A stretch of DNA of 7,582 nucleotides from contig DUCA01000224.1 in the NCBI GenBank assembly GCA_012960055.1, positions 1,531 through 9,112 of the forward strand, given 5' to 3'. Every line of letters begins with the position of its first letter. Position 1 is the stretch's first letter. Made by a program: the position numbers and the translations under genes. This DNA comes from Cycloclasticus sp. Lineage in GTDB: Bacteria; Pseudomonadota; Gammaproteobacteria; Methylococcales; Cycloclasticaceae. Under the pieces are notes generated by a model, which was not told where the DNA came from, searched no databases, and saw only the letters and a program-made list of their open reading frames with translations. Below are positions 1 through 5,853 of this stretch, in pieces.

Positions 1-797
1 AATGGTTTAGTGGAGTCGACCGCATATTGCTCAAAATCGACAACACCTTTTTTACGCAATATCTCTTCATCACTAAAGAAGTTACCGGTGCAGGCTTTAC
101 TGTCTTGCTTGAAGATGGCACACGCGGCTTCGGCAACAATCGCTGGGGTTCGACAATTTTCAGGTTTCACCAAACCATCTAACATCGCCAATGCAGCGGT
201 GCCAATAACGGTACAGGGCCATAGTGCATTCACGGCTACGCCATCCGCTTTAAACTCTTCCGACATGCCCAACACACACATACTCATACCGTATTTCGCC
301 ATTGTGTAAGCCGTATGCCGTTTAAACCATTTTGCTTGCATATTGAGCGGTGGCGACAACATTAAAATATGCGGGTTATCGGCTTTTTTTAGGTACGGTA
401 ACGCAGCCTGTGAACAGGCAAACGTGCCTCGTGCATTGACGTCCATCATCAAATCAAAACGCTTTATCGGTGTATTAGCCGTGTCCGTTAAACTGATGGC
501 GCTGGCGTTATTCACCAATATATCAATGCCACCAAAATGCCGCGCGGCTTCAGCCATTGCTGCTACCACACTGTCTTCATCCCTAATATCAAGTTTAATC
601 GCTAGCGTCTTACCGCCCGCTTCTTCTACTGCCTTCGCTACACTATGAATCGTACCCGGAAGCTTCGGGTGTGGTTGATCCGACTTCGCGGCAATCACAA
701 TATTTGCGCCTTCTTTAGCGGCGCACAAAGCGATTTCTTCACCAATGCCTCGGCTAGCCCCGGTGATAAAAATCGTTTTTCCTTTAAGTGATGCCAT
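1..797 (-). CDS. HSDL2-like short-chain dehydrogenase/reductase, C-terminus cut by window edge
   Basis: NAD(P)-dependent oxidoreductase of the SDR family, with 265 codons visible and no stop before the left edge. My translation from the ATG at 797 shows the Rossmann dinucleotide motif TGASRGIG (residues 12-19), the structural NNAS (96-99), and a catalytic triad consistent with Ser148, Tyr164 and Lys168 (YTMAK). The stretches QPHPKLPGTI, SPPLN and YGMSM closely recall the SDR domain of human HSDL2 and its bacterial relatives, a group linked to lipid metabolism but without a settled substrate. Human HSDL2 carries a C-terminal SCP2 sterol-carrier domain; whether this protein does is beyond the edge. 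The start is supported by AAGGA six bases upstream (complement of 804-808). It follows the crotonase gene after 23 bases on the same strand, so the two are probably co-transcribed. Family assignment is firm; the reaction is not known. Confidence 0.88.
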   Translation of the reverse strand, partial: MASLKGKTIFITGASRGIGEEIALCAAKEGANIVIAAKSDQPHPKLPGTIHSVAKAVEEAGGKTLAIKLDIRDEDSVVAAMAEAARHFGGIDILVNNASAISLTDTANTPIKRFDLMMDVNARGTFACSQAALPYLKKADNPHILMLSPPLNMQAKWFKRHTAYTMAKYGMSMCVLGMSEEFKADGVAVNALWPCTVIGTAALAMLDGLVKPENCRTPAIVAEAACAIFKQDSKACTGNFFSDEEILRKKGVVDFEQYAVDSTKP

Positions 798-820
798 GGT
801 CAGTCCTTTTACAAGTTAGG

Positions 821-1612
821 TTAGCTGTATATTGCTTTGCGCTTTTCACAAAATGCGGTTACACCTTCGCTAAATGCAGGTGCGCGCATGCTTACTTCAA
901 AATTACTGGCCTCATCATCTAACTGCGCATCAAGGCTTTTTTCGTACGCCTGATTAAGCAGTTTTTTAGTTCGCGCCAATACGTCCCGTGGGCCATCGCA
1001 AATTTTTTCAGCTAAACGTTGAACAGTGCCTTCTAACTCATCAACGTTGACCAATTTATTAACCAAACCCCATTCTTCCGCATCCTCAGATGAGAACAGT
1101 GCACCCGTCAGCGCTAATTCCATAGCTTTTTTATGACCGACCGCACGAGGTAAGAAATACGACATACCACCGTCGGGTGTCGTACCAATTTTGCAATACG
1201 CAACAGACAGTACGCAATTGTCGGCAGCCACCACCATGTCACACGCCAACATCAAGCTTAAGCCATAGCCGGCAACGGCGCCTTGCACTTTTGCAATAAC
1301 AGGTTTACCCATGGTGGTAATATCGCGTATCACGGCATGGGCATTATCAAAAAGGTCATCCGGATAAACAGACTCTCCTTCAACGGCATATTGATCAACC
1401 AAGTCTTTGAAATACGCGATATCACCGCCCCCCATAAAATGATCCCCGGCACCGCTGATAATGACGCAGGCAATGCTGGCGTCTGCTTTCAGCTCCGCCG
1501 TTGCTTCTTTCAAAGCAAACGTCATTTCATAATTCAGCACATTAAGTGCCGTCGGTCGGTTTAAGACTAATTCTGCGATTCGACCCTTTTTGATAATTTC
1601 AATAACTGACAT
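821..1612 (-). CDS. Enoyl-CoA hydratase/isomerase (crotonase) family protein, PaaG-like active site
   Basis: A complete 263-residue crotonase-fold enzyme, the usual length for the single-domain family, expected to be a cytoplasmic trimer or hexamer acting on an acyl-CoA thioester. The first oxyanion-hole segment is FMGGGD (residues 59-64) and the second is GAVAGYGLSL (111-120). The two glutamates of true enoyl-CoA hydratases are absent: by alignment from memory with rat crotonase, Glu144 is replaced by Ser119 and Glu164 by Tyr139. Instead there is Asp147 in TPDGG, the position used by PaaG-type isomerases and some other crotonase members. I therefore favour isomerase or another non-hydratase chemistry over hydration. 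The start at 1612 has an AGGTG-like ribosome site about six bases upstream. It is the first gene of a leftward pair with the SDR gene and is divergent from the fadL remnant. The substrate is unknown. Confidence 0.9.
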   Translation of the reverse strand: MSVIEIIKKGRIAELVLNRPTALNVLNYEMTFALKEATAELKADASIACVIISGAGDHFMGGGDIAYFKDLVDQYAVEGESVYPDDLFDNAHAVIRDITTMGKPVIAKVQGAVAGYGLSLMLACDMVVAADNCVLSVAYCKIGTTPDGGMSYFLPRAVGHKKAMELALTGALFSSEDAEEWGLVNKLVNVDELEGTVQRLAEKICDGPRDVLARTKKLLNQAYEKSLDAQLDDEASNFEVSMRAPAFSEGVTAFCEKRKAIYS

Positions 1613-1650
1613 AGGCGCACCTAAATTTTAAATCTTACGGCTGTTTTACA

Positions 1651-1656
1651 TTTATA
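1651..1656 (-). promoter_or_regulatory. Candidate -10 element for the leftward crotonase-SDR pair
   Basis: On the minus strand this reads TATAAA, placed about 40 bases before the crotonase start codon, which would leave a leader of roughly 30 bases. The hexamer 17 bases further upstream on that strand (TTTTAA) is a poor -35 match, so the promoter would be weak or activator-dependent. The perfect palindrome at 1663-1674 would lie in the spacer. This is a by-eye prediction only. Confidence 0.3.
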
Positions 1657-1662
1657 AAAAAG

Positions 1663-1674
1663 AACTTGCAAGTT
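1663..1674. promoter_or_regulatory. Perfect 12-bp palindrome AACTTGCAAGTT in the divergent control region
   Basis: AACTTGCAAGTT is identical to its reverse complement. It sits between the leftward crotonase gene and the rightward fadL remnant, flanked by A- and T-rich DNA, where an operator for a dimeric regulator would be expected. It differs from the palindrome upstream of the MerR gene (4269-4284), so a different regulator is implied if it is functional. I do not recognise it as a published consensus. Chance occurrence in AT-rich DNA cannot be excluded. Confidence 0.4.
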
Positions 1675-1691
1675 TAAAAATTAAGAGCAGA

Positions 1692-1701
1692 ACTACGTAG
1701 T
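1692..1701. promoter_or_regulatory. Perfect 10-bp palindrome ACTACGTAGT upstream of the fadL remnant
   Basis: A second exact palindrome, 17 bases from the first, lying 36 bases before the fadL start codon. It shares only the ACGT core with the operator at 4269-4284. It could be a second half of a compound control site or a chance occurrence; no function is claimed. Confidence 0.25.
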
Positions 1702-1737
1702 AGAAAAACAACAATTGCTTAGTCTAGGGAGAGAGAC

Positions 1738-2458
1738 ATGAAAGCATCATTACAAAAAGCCATTGGGATTGCATTGTTATCCCGTGCAACATTTGCTACC
1801 ACCGGACAGTCAGCTGCTTTCGGCATCGCTGAAATAGCGCACTGGGCATAGGTACCGTTTTTGTGGGTGGAGCTGCTTCAGCAGAAGATGCATCAACCGT
1901 TTGTTTAACCCCGCCGCAATGACGCGCATTAAAGGAAATCAAATAGTTATTGGTGGGCACCTTATTGTGCCATCTTTTGGTTTTGATGATGAAGGCAGCA
2001 CAGCCGGTTTAGGTGCCCCAATTTCAGCTGACTGCTCTAAAGATGGTGGACGTTTTGCAGTCGTTCCAAATTTTTATTACATTCACAGCTTAAGTAACGA
2101 GCTAAAATTAGACATAGGGATTAACGCTCCATTTGGTTTAGCGACTAAATATGGCAATGATTGGGTTGGAAAGCACCAACCTATTGAATCTGAAATTGTA
2201 ACTGTTAACTTCAACCCTGCTATTGCTTGGCAAGCCACACCGGGTTTATCTGTTGGTTTTGGCGTGAGCATTCAATATATTGAAGCCACCCCAAATAATA
2301 AAATCGATTTTACAACTGTTTGCGCTGGTAACACTTTAGCTCTTCCTGGCCCCGCTCCAACGTCAACATGCTCTGGTGCCCCTGGCTCAAATACTAATGA
2401 TGGGTTCACCCAACTAGAGGTCGATATCCTAAGCGCACGACTTCGCATGGACATGTAA
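1738..2458 (+). pseudogene. Decayed FadL/OmpP1-type long-chain fatty acid outer-membrane transporter
   Basis: The remnant starts at an ATG with a good ribosome site (AGGGAGAG) and a signal-peptide-like N-terminus (MKASLQKAIGIALLS), but this frame stops at 1849-1851. FadL-like sequence continues in a second frame from about 1839 (GTVFVGGAASAEDAST), which runs into TGA at 1920-1922. It then continues in a third frame from about 1904 (FNPAAMTRIKG, with the FadL hallmark NPA) to TAA at 2456-2458. Each shift equals the loss of one base. The third segment keeps typical FadL strands such as LDIGINAPFGLATKY and LSVGFGVSIQY, then ends LEVDILSARLRMDM. That ending resembles a final beta-strand, whereas intact family members run to about 420-450 residues, so some 200 residues appear to be deleted internally. 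The gene would have imported fatty acids for the FadD encoded next to it. Family identity is strong; non-function is an inference from the lesions. Confidence 0.82.
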
Positions 2459-2485
2459 AACACCGTGTTTTAACTAAACTTAATT

Positions 2486-2509
2486 AAGCCCCTTTACCGG
2501 GGCTTTTTT
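2486..2509 (+). terminator. Intrinsic (rho-independent) terminator after the fadL remnant
   Basis: A perfect 7-bp stem AAGCCCC / GGGGCTT (2486-2492 with 2499-2505) encloses a 6-base loop TTTACC and runs directly into six T residues (2504-2509). It sits 28 bases after the last stop of the fadL remnant and 58 bases before fadD, so fadD should need its own promoter in 2510-2567. I could not pick out a convincing one there. Confidence 0.88.
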
Positions 2510-2567
2510 ATGTACGATTATTGAGCAAGAGCATCTTTTTTATATCTAAACGACAAAGGAGAACATC

Positions 2568-4229
2568 ATGGACAGACCTTGGTTAAATAGCTACCCCGAT
2601 GGCATTAACGCTGATATTGATATCAACACGTATTCCTCAGTTGTAGAGATTTTCGAGAAGAGTGTTAAAGAGTTTGGCGACAAGCCTTCTTTTAGCAACT
2701 TTGGTAAAACCCTAAGCTATAACGAATTTGCGCTAGCCACCACAGCTATCGCTGCTTATCTACAAAATACGTTCGGGCTTGTGAAAGGCGACCGCGTAGC
2801 GATCATGATGCCAAATTTACTGCAAAACCCAGTGTCTATTTTTGGTGTGTTAAGAGCGGGACTGACCGTTGTTAATACCAACCCCTTATATACCGCACGT
2901 GAGTTACGCCACCAACTAAAGGACTCTGGCGCAAAAGCTATTATCGTGGTGGAAAATTTTGCCGACATCGTTGAAGAAGTCATCGCCGACACCAAAGTTG
3001 AACATGTCATCGTCACAAAAATGGGTGATATGTTGGATTTCCCTAAATCTATGATCATTAACTTGGTGGTTAAGCACCTTAAAAAAATGGTACCGGACTT
3101 TTCATTACCCAACGCGGTTCCCTTTAAAGCCATGTTATCAGAGGGAGCACAACAAACATTAACGCCCATATCACTTACTCACGATGACCTTGCCTTTTTG
3201 CAATACACCGGTGGTACCACGGGAGTCGCTAAAGGCGCCATGCTAACGCATAAAAATATGGTCGCTAATATGTTGCAGGCGTCTGAATGGATTAAGAATA
3301 ACGTCATCAACGGTCAAGAAATCGTCATTACCGCCTTGCCGCTGTATCATATTTTTTCTTTAACCGCGAACTGCTTGGTATTTATGGAGGCCGGCGCAAA
3401 AAATATTCTGATTACCAACCCAAGGGATTTCGAAGGCTTTGTTAAAGAGCTCAGCAGTATTCCCTTTACCGTCATGACGGGTGTGAATACCTTGTTTAAC
3501 GCGCTGATTAATACAAAAGGCTTTAATGACATCGATTTTTCCAACCTTAAAATCACCCTCGGTGGCGGCATGTCAGTACAACCCGCTGTGGCGGCTCAAT
3601 GGAAACAAATAACCGCTTGCACATTGGTTGAGGCGTTTGGTTTAACCGAAACATCCCCTGCTGCCTGCATTAACCCGCTTGACCTGAAAGAATACAACGG
3701 CAGTATTGGCCTACCCATTCCATCGACCTATTGCAAACTAATCGATGACGAAGGTAATGATATAGCCGGTGGCAAAGCAGGTGAGTTATGTATCAAAGGC
3801 CCACAAGTCATGCAAGGATACTGGAACCTGCCCGAAGAAACGGCCAACGTCTTCACAAAGGACGGTTGGTTGAAGACCGGTGATGTAGCCAAAATGGACG
3901 GCAATGGCTTCTTTTATATCGTTGACCGTATCAAGGATATGATTTTAGTTTCCGGCTTTAATGTGTACCCCAGTGAAATTGAAAATGTCATCGTAGAGCA
4001 CGACAGCGTGCTGGAATGCGGTGTTATCGGCGTGCCCGATGAAAAACGTGGCGAAGCCGTTAAAGCCTTTGTGGTGAAAAAAGACGACGCATTAACCGAA
4101 GCAACGTTACTGGCTTACTGCAAAGAAAACCTTACTGGCTATAAAACGCCCCATAAAATTGTGTTTATCCAAGAATTACCTAAAACCAATGTCGGTAAAG
4201 TCTTGAGACGCGAATTGAGGTCCCTTTAA
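2568..4229 (+). CDS. fadD: Long-chain fatty acid--CoA ligase (acyl-CoA synthetase)
   Basis: A complete 553-residue enzyme that activates long-chain fatty acids with ATP and CoA to acyl-CoA, the entry step of beta-oxidation, working at the cytoplasmic face of the inner membrane. It resembles E. coli FadD along its whole length (for example WLNSYP near the start, GDRVAIMMPNLLQ, TALPLYHIF, TGVNTLFNAL). Motifs of the ANL adenylate-forming family are intact: P-loop YTGGTTGVAKG (213-223), adenine-binding GLTE (358-361), the fatty-acyl-CoA synthetase signature from about 432 to 457 with the hinge DRIKD (453-457), VSGFNVYPSEIE (461-472), and the C-terminal catalytic lysine Lys544 in GKVLRREL. The C-terminus stops soon after this motif, about ten residues shorter than E. 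coli FadD as I recall it. The start is set by AAGGAG six bases before the ATG. It lies between the fadL terminator and the regulator operon. Confidence 0.96.
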   Translation: MDRPWLNSYPDGINADIDINTYSSVVEIFEKSVKEFGDKPSFSNFGKTLSYNEFALATTAIAAYLQNTFGLVKGDRVAIMMPNLLQNPVSIFGVLRAGLTVVNTNPLYTARELRHQLKDSGAKAIIVVENFADIVEEVIADTKVEHVIVTKMGDMLDFPKSMIINLVVKHLKKMVPDFSLPNAVPFKAMLSEGAQQTLTPISLTHDDLAFLQYTGGTTGVAKGAMLTHKNMVANMLQASEWIKNNVINGQEIVITALPLYHIFSLTANCLVFMEAGAKNILITNPRDFEGFVKELSSIPFTVMTGVNTLFNALINTKGFNDIDFSNLKITLGGGMSVQPAVAAQWKQITACTLVEAFGLTETSPAACINPLDLKEYNGSIGLPIPSTYCKLIDDEGNDIAGGKAGELCIKGPQVMQGYWNLPEETANVFTKDGWLKTGDVAKMDGNGFFYIVDRIKDMILVSGFNVYPSEIENVIVEHDSVLECGVIGVPDEKRGEAVKAFVVKKDDALTEATLLAYCKENLTGYKTPHKIVFIQELPKTNVGKVLRRELRSL

Positions 4230-4268
4230 AGTACTTTTTACCTGTTTATACTTTCCTTCACCTTTAAG

Positions 4269-4284
4269 TTGACGTTAACGTAAA
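4269..4284. promoter_or_regulatory. LiuR-type palindromic operator TTGACGTTAACGTAAA
   Basis: A 16-bp palindrome with 14 of 16 symmetric positions (core ACGTTAACGT perfect; the only asymmetric pair is G at position 3 with A at position 14). It lies 34-49 bases upstream of the MerR-family start codon and overlaps the candidate -35. Gammaproteobacterial LiuR-type MerR regulators of acyl-CoA and branched-chain amino acid catabolism are known from comparative genomics to use palindromes with ACGT half-sites like this, so autoregulation of the operon is the natural reading. I see no second good copy upstream of fadD or in 1613-1737. Confidence 0.7.
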
Positions 4285-4297
4285 GTTAGAGCATATT
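4269..4297 (+). promoter_or_regulatory. Candidate sigma70 promoter of the regulator-thiolase-fusion operon
   Basis: TTGACG (4269-4274, five of six to the -35 consensus) is followed 17 bases later by CATATT (4292-4297, four of six to the -10 consensus), about 20 bases before the MerR start codon. The -35 hexamer is itself the left arm of the palindrome at 4269-4284, so a protein bound there should block RNA polymerase. This is a by-eye prediction; the -10 element is weak. Confidence 0.5.
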
Positions 4298-4317
4298 GCG
4301 CCCTAGGAAGCTTAAAT

Positions 4318-4704
4318 ATGAAAAACACCTTATACACAGCAACTGAATTGGCAGACGTTTTGGGCGTTACCTCGCGTACGCTTCGGTTTTATGAAACCAA
4401 AGGCCTGATTAAGCCTAATCGCGTTGGTAATAGACGAATATATGACTACAAAGACCATGCGCGCATGAAGTTAATTCTTCGGGGCAAGCGCATCGGTTTT
4501 TCATTAGACGATATACGCGAGCTCCTAGGTTTATACGGCAGCAACACAGACCAGTCATCCCAGATTCAACTGTTGATCAGTAAAGTATCACACCGAATTA
4601 ATCAACTTCAAAAGCAAAAAGATGACATTGACATGACCTTAGATGAATTAAAGGAAATTCAATCCATCGCATTAGAAACCCTTAAAAACAAACCTAAGAA
4701 TTAG
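4318..4704 (+). CDS. MerR family transcriptional regulator, LiuR-like
   Basis: A 128-residue DNA-binding regulator with the standard MerR layout: an N-terminal winged helix-turn-helix (YTATELADVLGVTSRTLRFYETKGLI region, residues 6-31, with the recognition segment TSRTLRFYE at 18-26), the second helix pair including LILRGKRIGFSLDDIRELL (52-70), and a C-terminal dimerisation coiled coil (about 82-122). The wording RGKRxGFSLxxIRELL is typical of the LiuR-type subgroup that controls leucine/isovalerate and fatty-acid catabolism, usually as a repressor. It contains no cysteine, which argues against the thiol-based metal sensing of MerR, CueR or ZntR. The C-terminal domain is short, and any effector (perhaps an acyl-CoA) is not evident. 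AGGA lies nine bases before the start. Its stop is followed 12 bases later by the thiolase start, so it heads the operon and probably regulates it through the upstream palindrome. Confidence 0.9.
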   Translation: MKNTLYTATELADVLGVTSRTLRFYETKGLIKPNRVGNRRIYDYKDHARMKLILRGKRIGFSLDDIRELLGLYGSNTDQSSQIQLLISKVSHRINQLQKQKDDIDMTLDELKEIQSIALETLKNKPKN

Positions 4705-4716
4705 ATGGAGTCCATC
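4704..4716 (+). promoter_or_regulatory. Ribosome binding site that fixes the thiolase start, inside an inverted repeat
   Basis: GGAG at 4707-4710 lies six bases before the ATG at 4717. This favours 4717 over the in-frame ATG at 4705, which itself overlaps the GGAG and has no ribosome site of its own. The 13 bases GATGGAGTCCATC form an inverted repeat that could fold as a 5-bp stem with a 3-base loop covering the GGAG. The stem is short, so any effect on translation is speculative. Confidence 0.6.
4706..4716 (+). repeat. First copy of the 11-base repeat TGGAGTCCATC (merR-thiolase junction)
   Basis: The same 11 bases recur at 5840-5850, just before the start of the dehydrogenase-hydratase gene. 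In both places they supply the ribosome site and are followed by ATGAAAA, directly here and after TA at the second copy. Confidence 0.6.
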
Positions 4717-5853
4717 ATGAAAAGTGTTGTTATAGCCGCATACGTACGATCCCCCCAAACCTTTGCACATAAAGGCGCTTTAGCCTCTGTTCGCCCCGAT
4801 GATTTGGCGGCACAAGTGATTGCTGGCTTAGTGGCTAAAACGGGCGTAGACCCCGGCACATTAGAAGATGTCATCATGGGCTGTGCATTTCCTGAAGGCG
4901 AGCAAGGTTTTAATGTTGCTCGATTAGCCGCCTTAATGGCCGGGCTTCCTCAATCAATCGCTGGCGTGACTGTTAATCGCTTTTGCGGTTCATCTATGCA
5001 GGCTATCCATATGGCCGCTGGCGCCATTCAAATGAACGCTGGCGATGCCTTTATTTGCGCAGGCGTTGAATCCATGAGCCGCATCCCTATGGGCGGTTAT
5101 AACCCCATGCCAAGCCCCGAGTTATTCAAAACCCTCCCTGCAGCCTATATGAGCATGGGTGAAACAGCGGAGAACGTTGCCAAGCAATATCATTTAACAC
5201 GCGAACAACAAGACGAATTTTCAATATTAAGCCAACAAAAGGCGGCTACCGCGCAACAACAAGGTTGCTTCGTTGATGAAATTATCCCCATCACCAGCAA
5301 AAATGGCACGGTGGAAACGGATGGTTGCATTCGACCCGGTACCAACATTGAAGACTTAGCCGGCTTAAAACCCGCCTTCCTGGCCGATGGTACGGTGACA
5401 GCCGCCACCTCCTCCCCGCTAACAGACGGCGCGGCTGCCACTTTAGTGTGCAGCGAAGAGTATGCAAAAGAGCACGGTTTAACGCCGCTTGCTCGCATTA
5501 AAAGCATTGCTGTTGCAGGTTGCGCACCAGAAACAATGGGGCTAGGCCCAATCGTTGCCACACGAAAAGCCTTAGAACGCGCTTCACTGACCATGGAAGA
5601 CATCGATATTGTGGAAATAAACGAAGCCTTTGCCAGTCAATCAATCGCCTGTATTCAAGACCTTAATATTCCCATGGAGAAAGTTAACCTTGATGGCGGC
5701 GGCATAGCACTTGGTCACCCATTAGGTGCAACCGGCGCTCGCATCACCGGTAAGGCAGCATCCCTGCTGGCGCGTGAAAACAAACAATATGCATTATCAA
5801 CCCAATGTATTGGTGGCGGACAAGGCATCGCAACGATATTGGAGTCCATCTAA
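4717..5853 (+). CDS. fadA: Acetyl-CoA C-acyltransferase (3-ketoacyl-CoA thiolase), FadA type
   Basis: A 378-residue thiolase that cleaves 3-ketoacyl-CoA with CoA to acetyl-CoA and a shortened acyl-CoA, the last step of the beta-oxidation cycle. Using the start at 4717, the acyl-accepting cysteine is Cys90 (NRFCGSSMQA), NEAFA is at 302-306, the catalytic histidine is His334 (GGGIALGHPLGATGAR), and the second catalytic cysteine is Cys364 (TQCIGGGQGIAT). The degradative FadA/FadI type is suggested by SSPLTDGAAA and by the FadA-like ending CIGGGQGIATI; length also matches (E. coli FadA is about 387). An upstream in-frame ATG at 4705 would add four residues but overlaps the ribosome site. Its stop codon overlaps the next start as TAATG, so the two are translationally coupled and probably form a functional pair like FadA-FadB or FadA-FadN. 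A biosynthetic acetoacetyl-CoA thiolase role is less likely. Confidence 0.93.
   Translation: MKSVVIAAYVRSPQTFAHKGALASVRPDDLAAQVIAGLVAKTGVDPGTLEDVIMGCAFPEGEQGFNVARLAALMAGLPQSIAGVTVNRFCGSSMQAIHMAAGAIQMNAGDAFICAGVESMSRIPMGGYNPMPSPELFKTLPAAYMSMGETAENVAKQYHLTREQQDEFSILSQQKAATAQQQGCFVDEIIPITSKNGTVETDGCIRPGTNIEDLAGLKPAFLADGTVTAATSSPLTDGAAATLVCSEEYAKEHGLTPLARIKSIAVAGCAPETMGLGPIVATRKALERASLTMEDIDIVEINEAFASQSIACIQDLNIPMEKVNLDGGGIALGHPLGATGARITGKAASLLARENKQYALSTQCIGGGQGIATILESI
5840..5850 (+). repeat. Second copy of TGGAGTCCATC (thiolase-fusion junction), carrying the ribosome site
   Basis: An identical 11-base match to 4706-4716. Here it encodes the thiolase C-terminus (Glu-Ser-Ile) and provides GGAG (5841-5844) eight bases before the ATG at 5853. 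Confidence 0.6.

Noticed and set aside
10..648. Open plus-strand frames at 10-309 and 343-648
   Set aside because: They lie antisense to the SDR gene, which has intact family motifs over the same bases; their translations resemble no known family.
1901..2458. A separate 185-residue gene starting at TTG 1901
   Set aside because: FadL-like sequence continues upstream in other frames with a signal peptide and ribosome site at 1738, so this is the tail of a broken gene rather than an independent one.
2518..2546. TTATTG / TATATC as a fadD promoter
   Set aside because: Spacing of 17 is acceptable, but both hexamers are poor and the predicted start would fall almost on the ribosome site.
2756..3571. 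Open minus-strand frames at 2756-3169 and 3347-3571
   Set aside because: They are antisense to fadD, whose translation is continuous and matches the family throughout; no ribosome site or family motif supports them.
4228..4240. AAAGTACTTT plus T-run after fadD as a terminator
   Set aside because: The palindrome has no loop and is not GC-rich, so it cannot form a stable terminator hairpin; read-through from fadD into the operon remains possible.
4705..4707. ATG at 4705 as the thiolase start
   Set aside because: It overlaps the GGAG that serves the ATG at 4717 and has no ribosome site of its own; the thiolase family begins at the MKSVVI segment.
5190..5603. Open minus-strand frame inside the thiolase gene
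   Set aside because: Antisense to a well-conserved thiolase; a shadow of codon bias.
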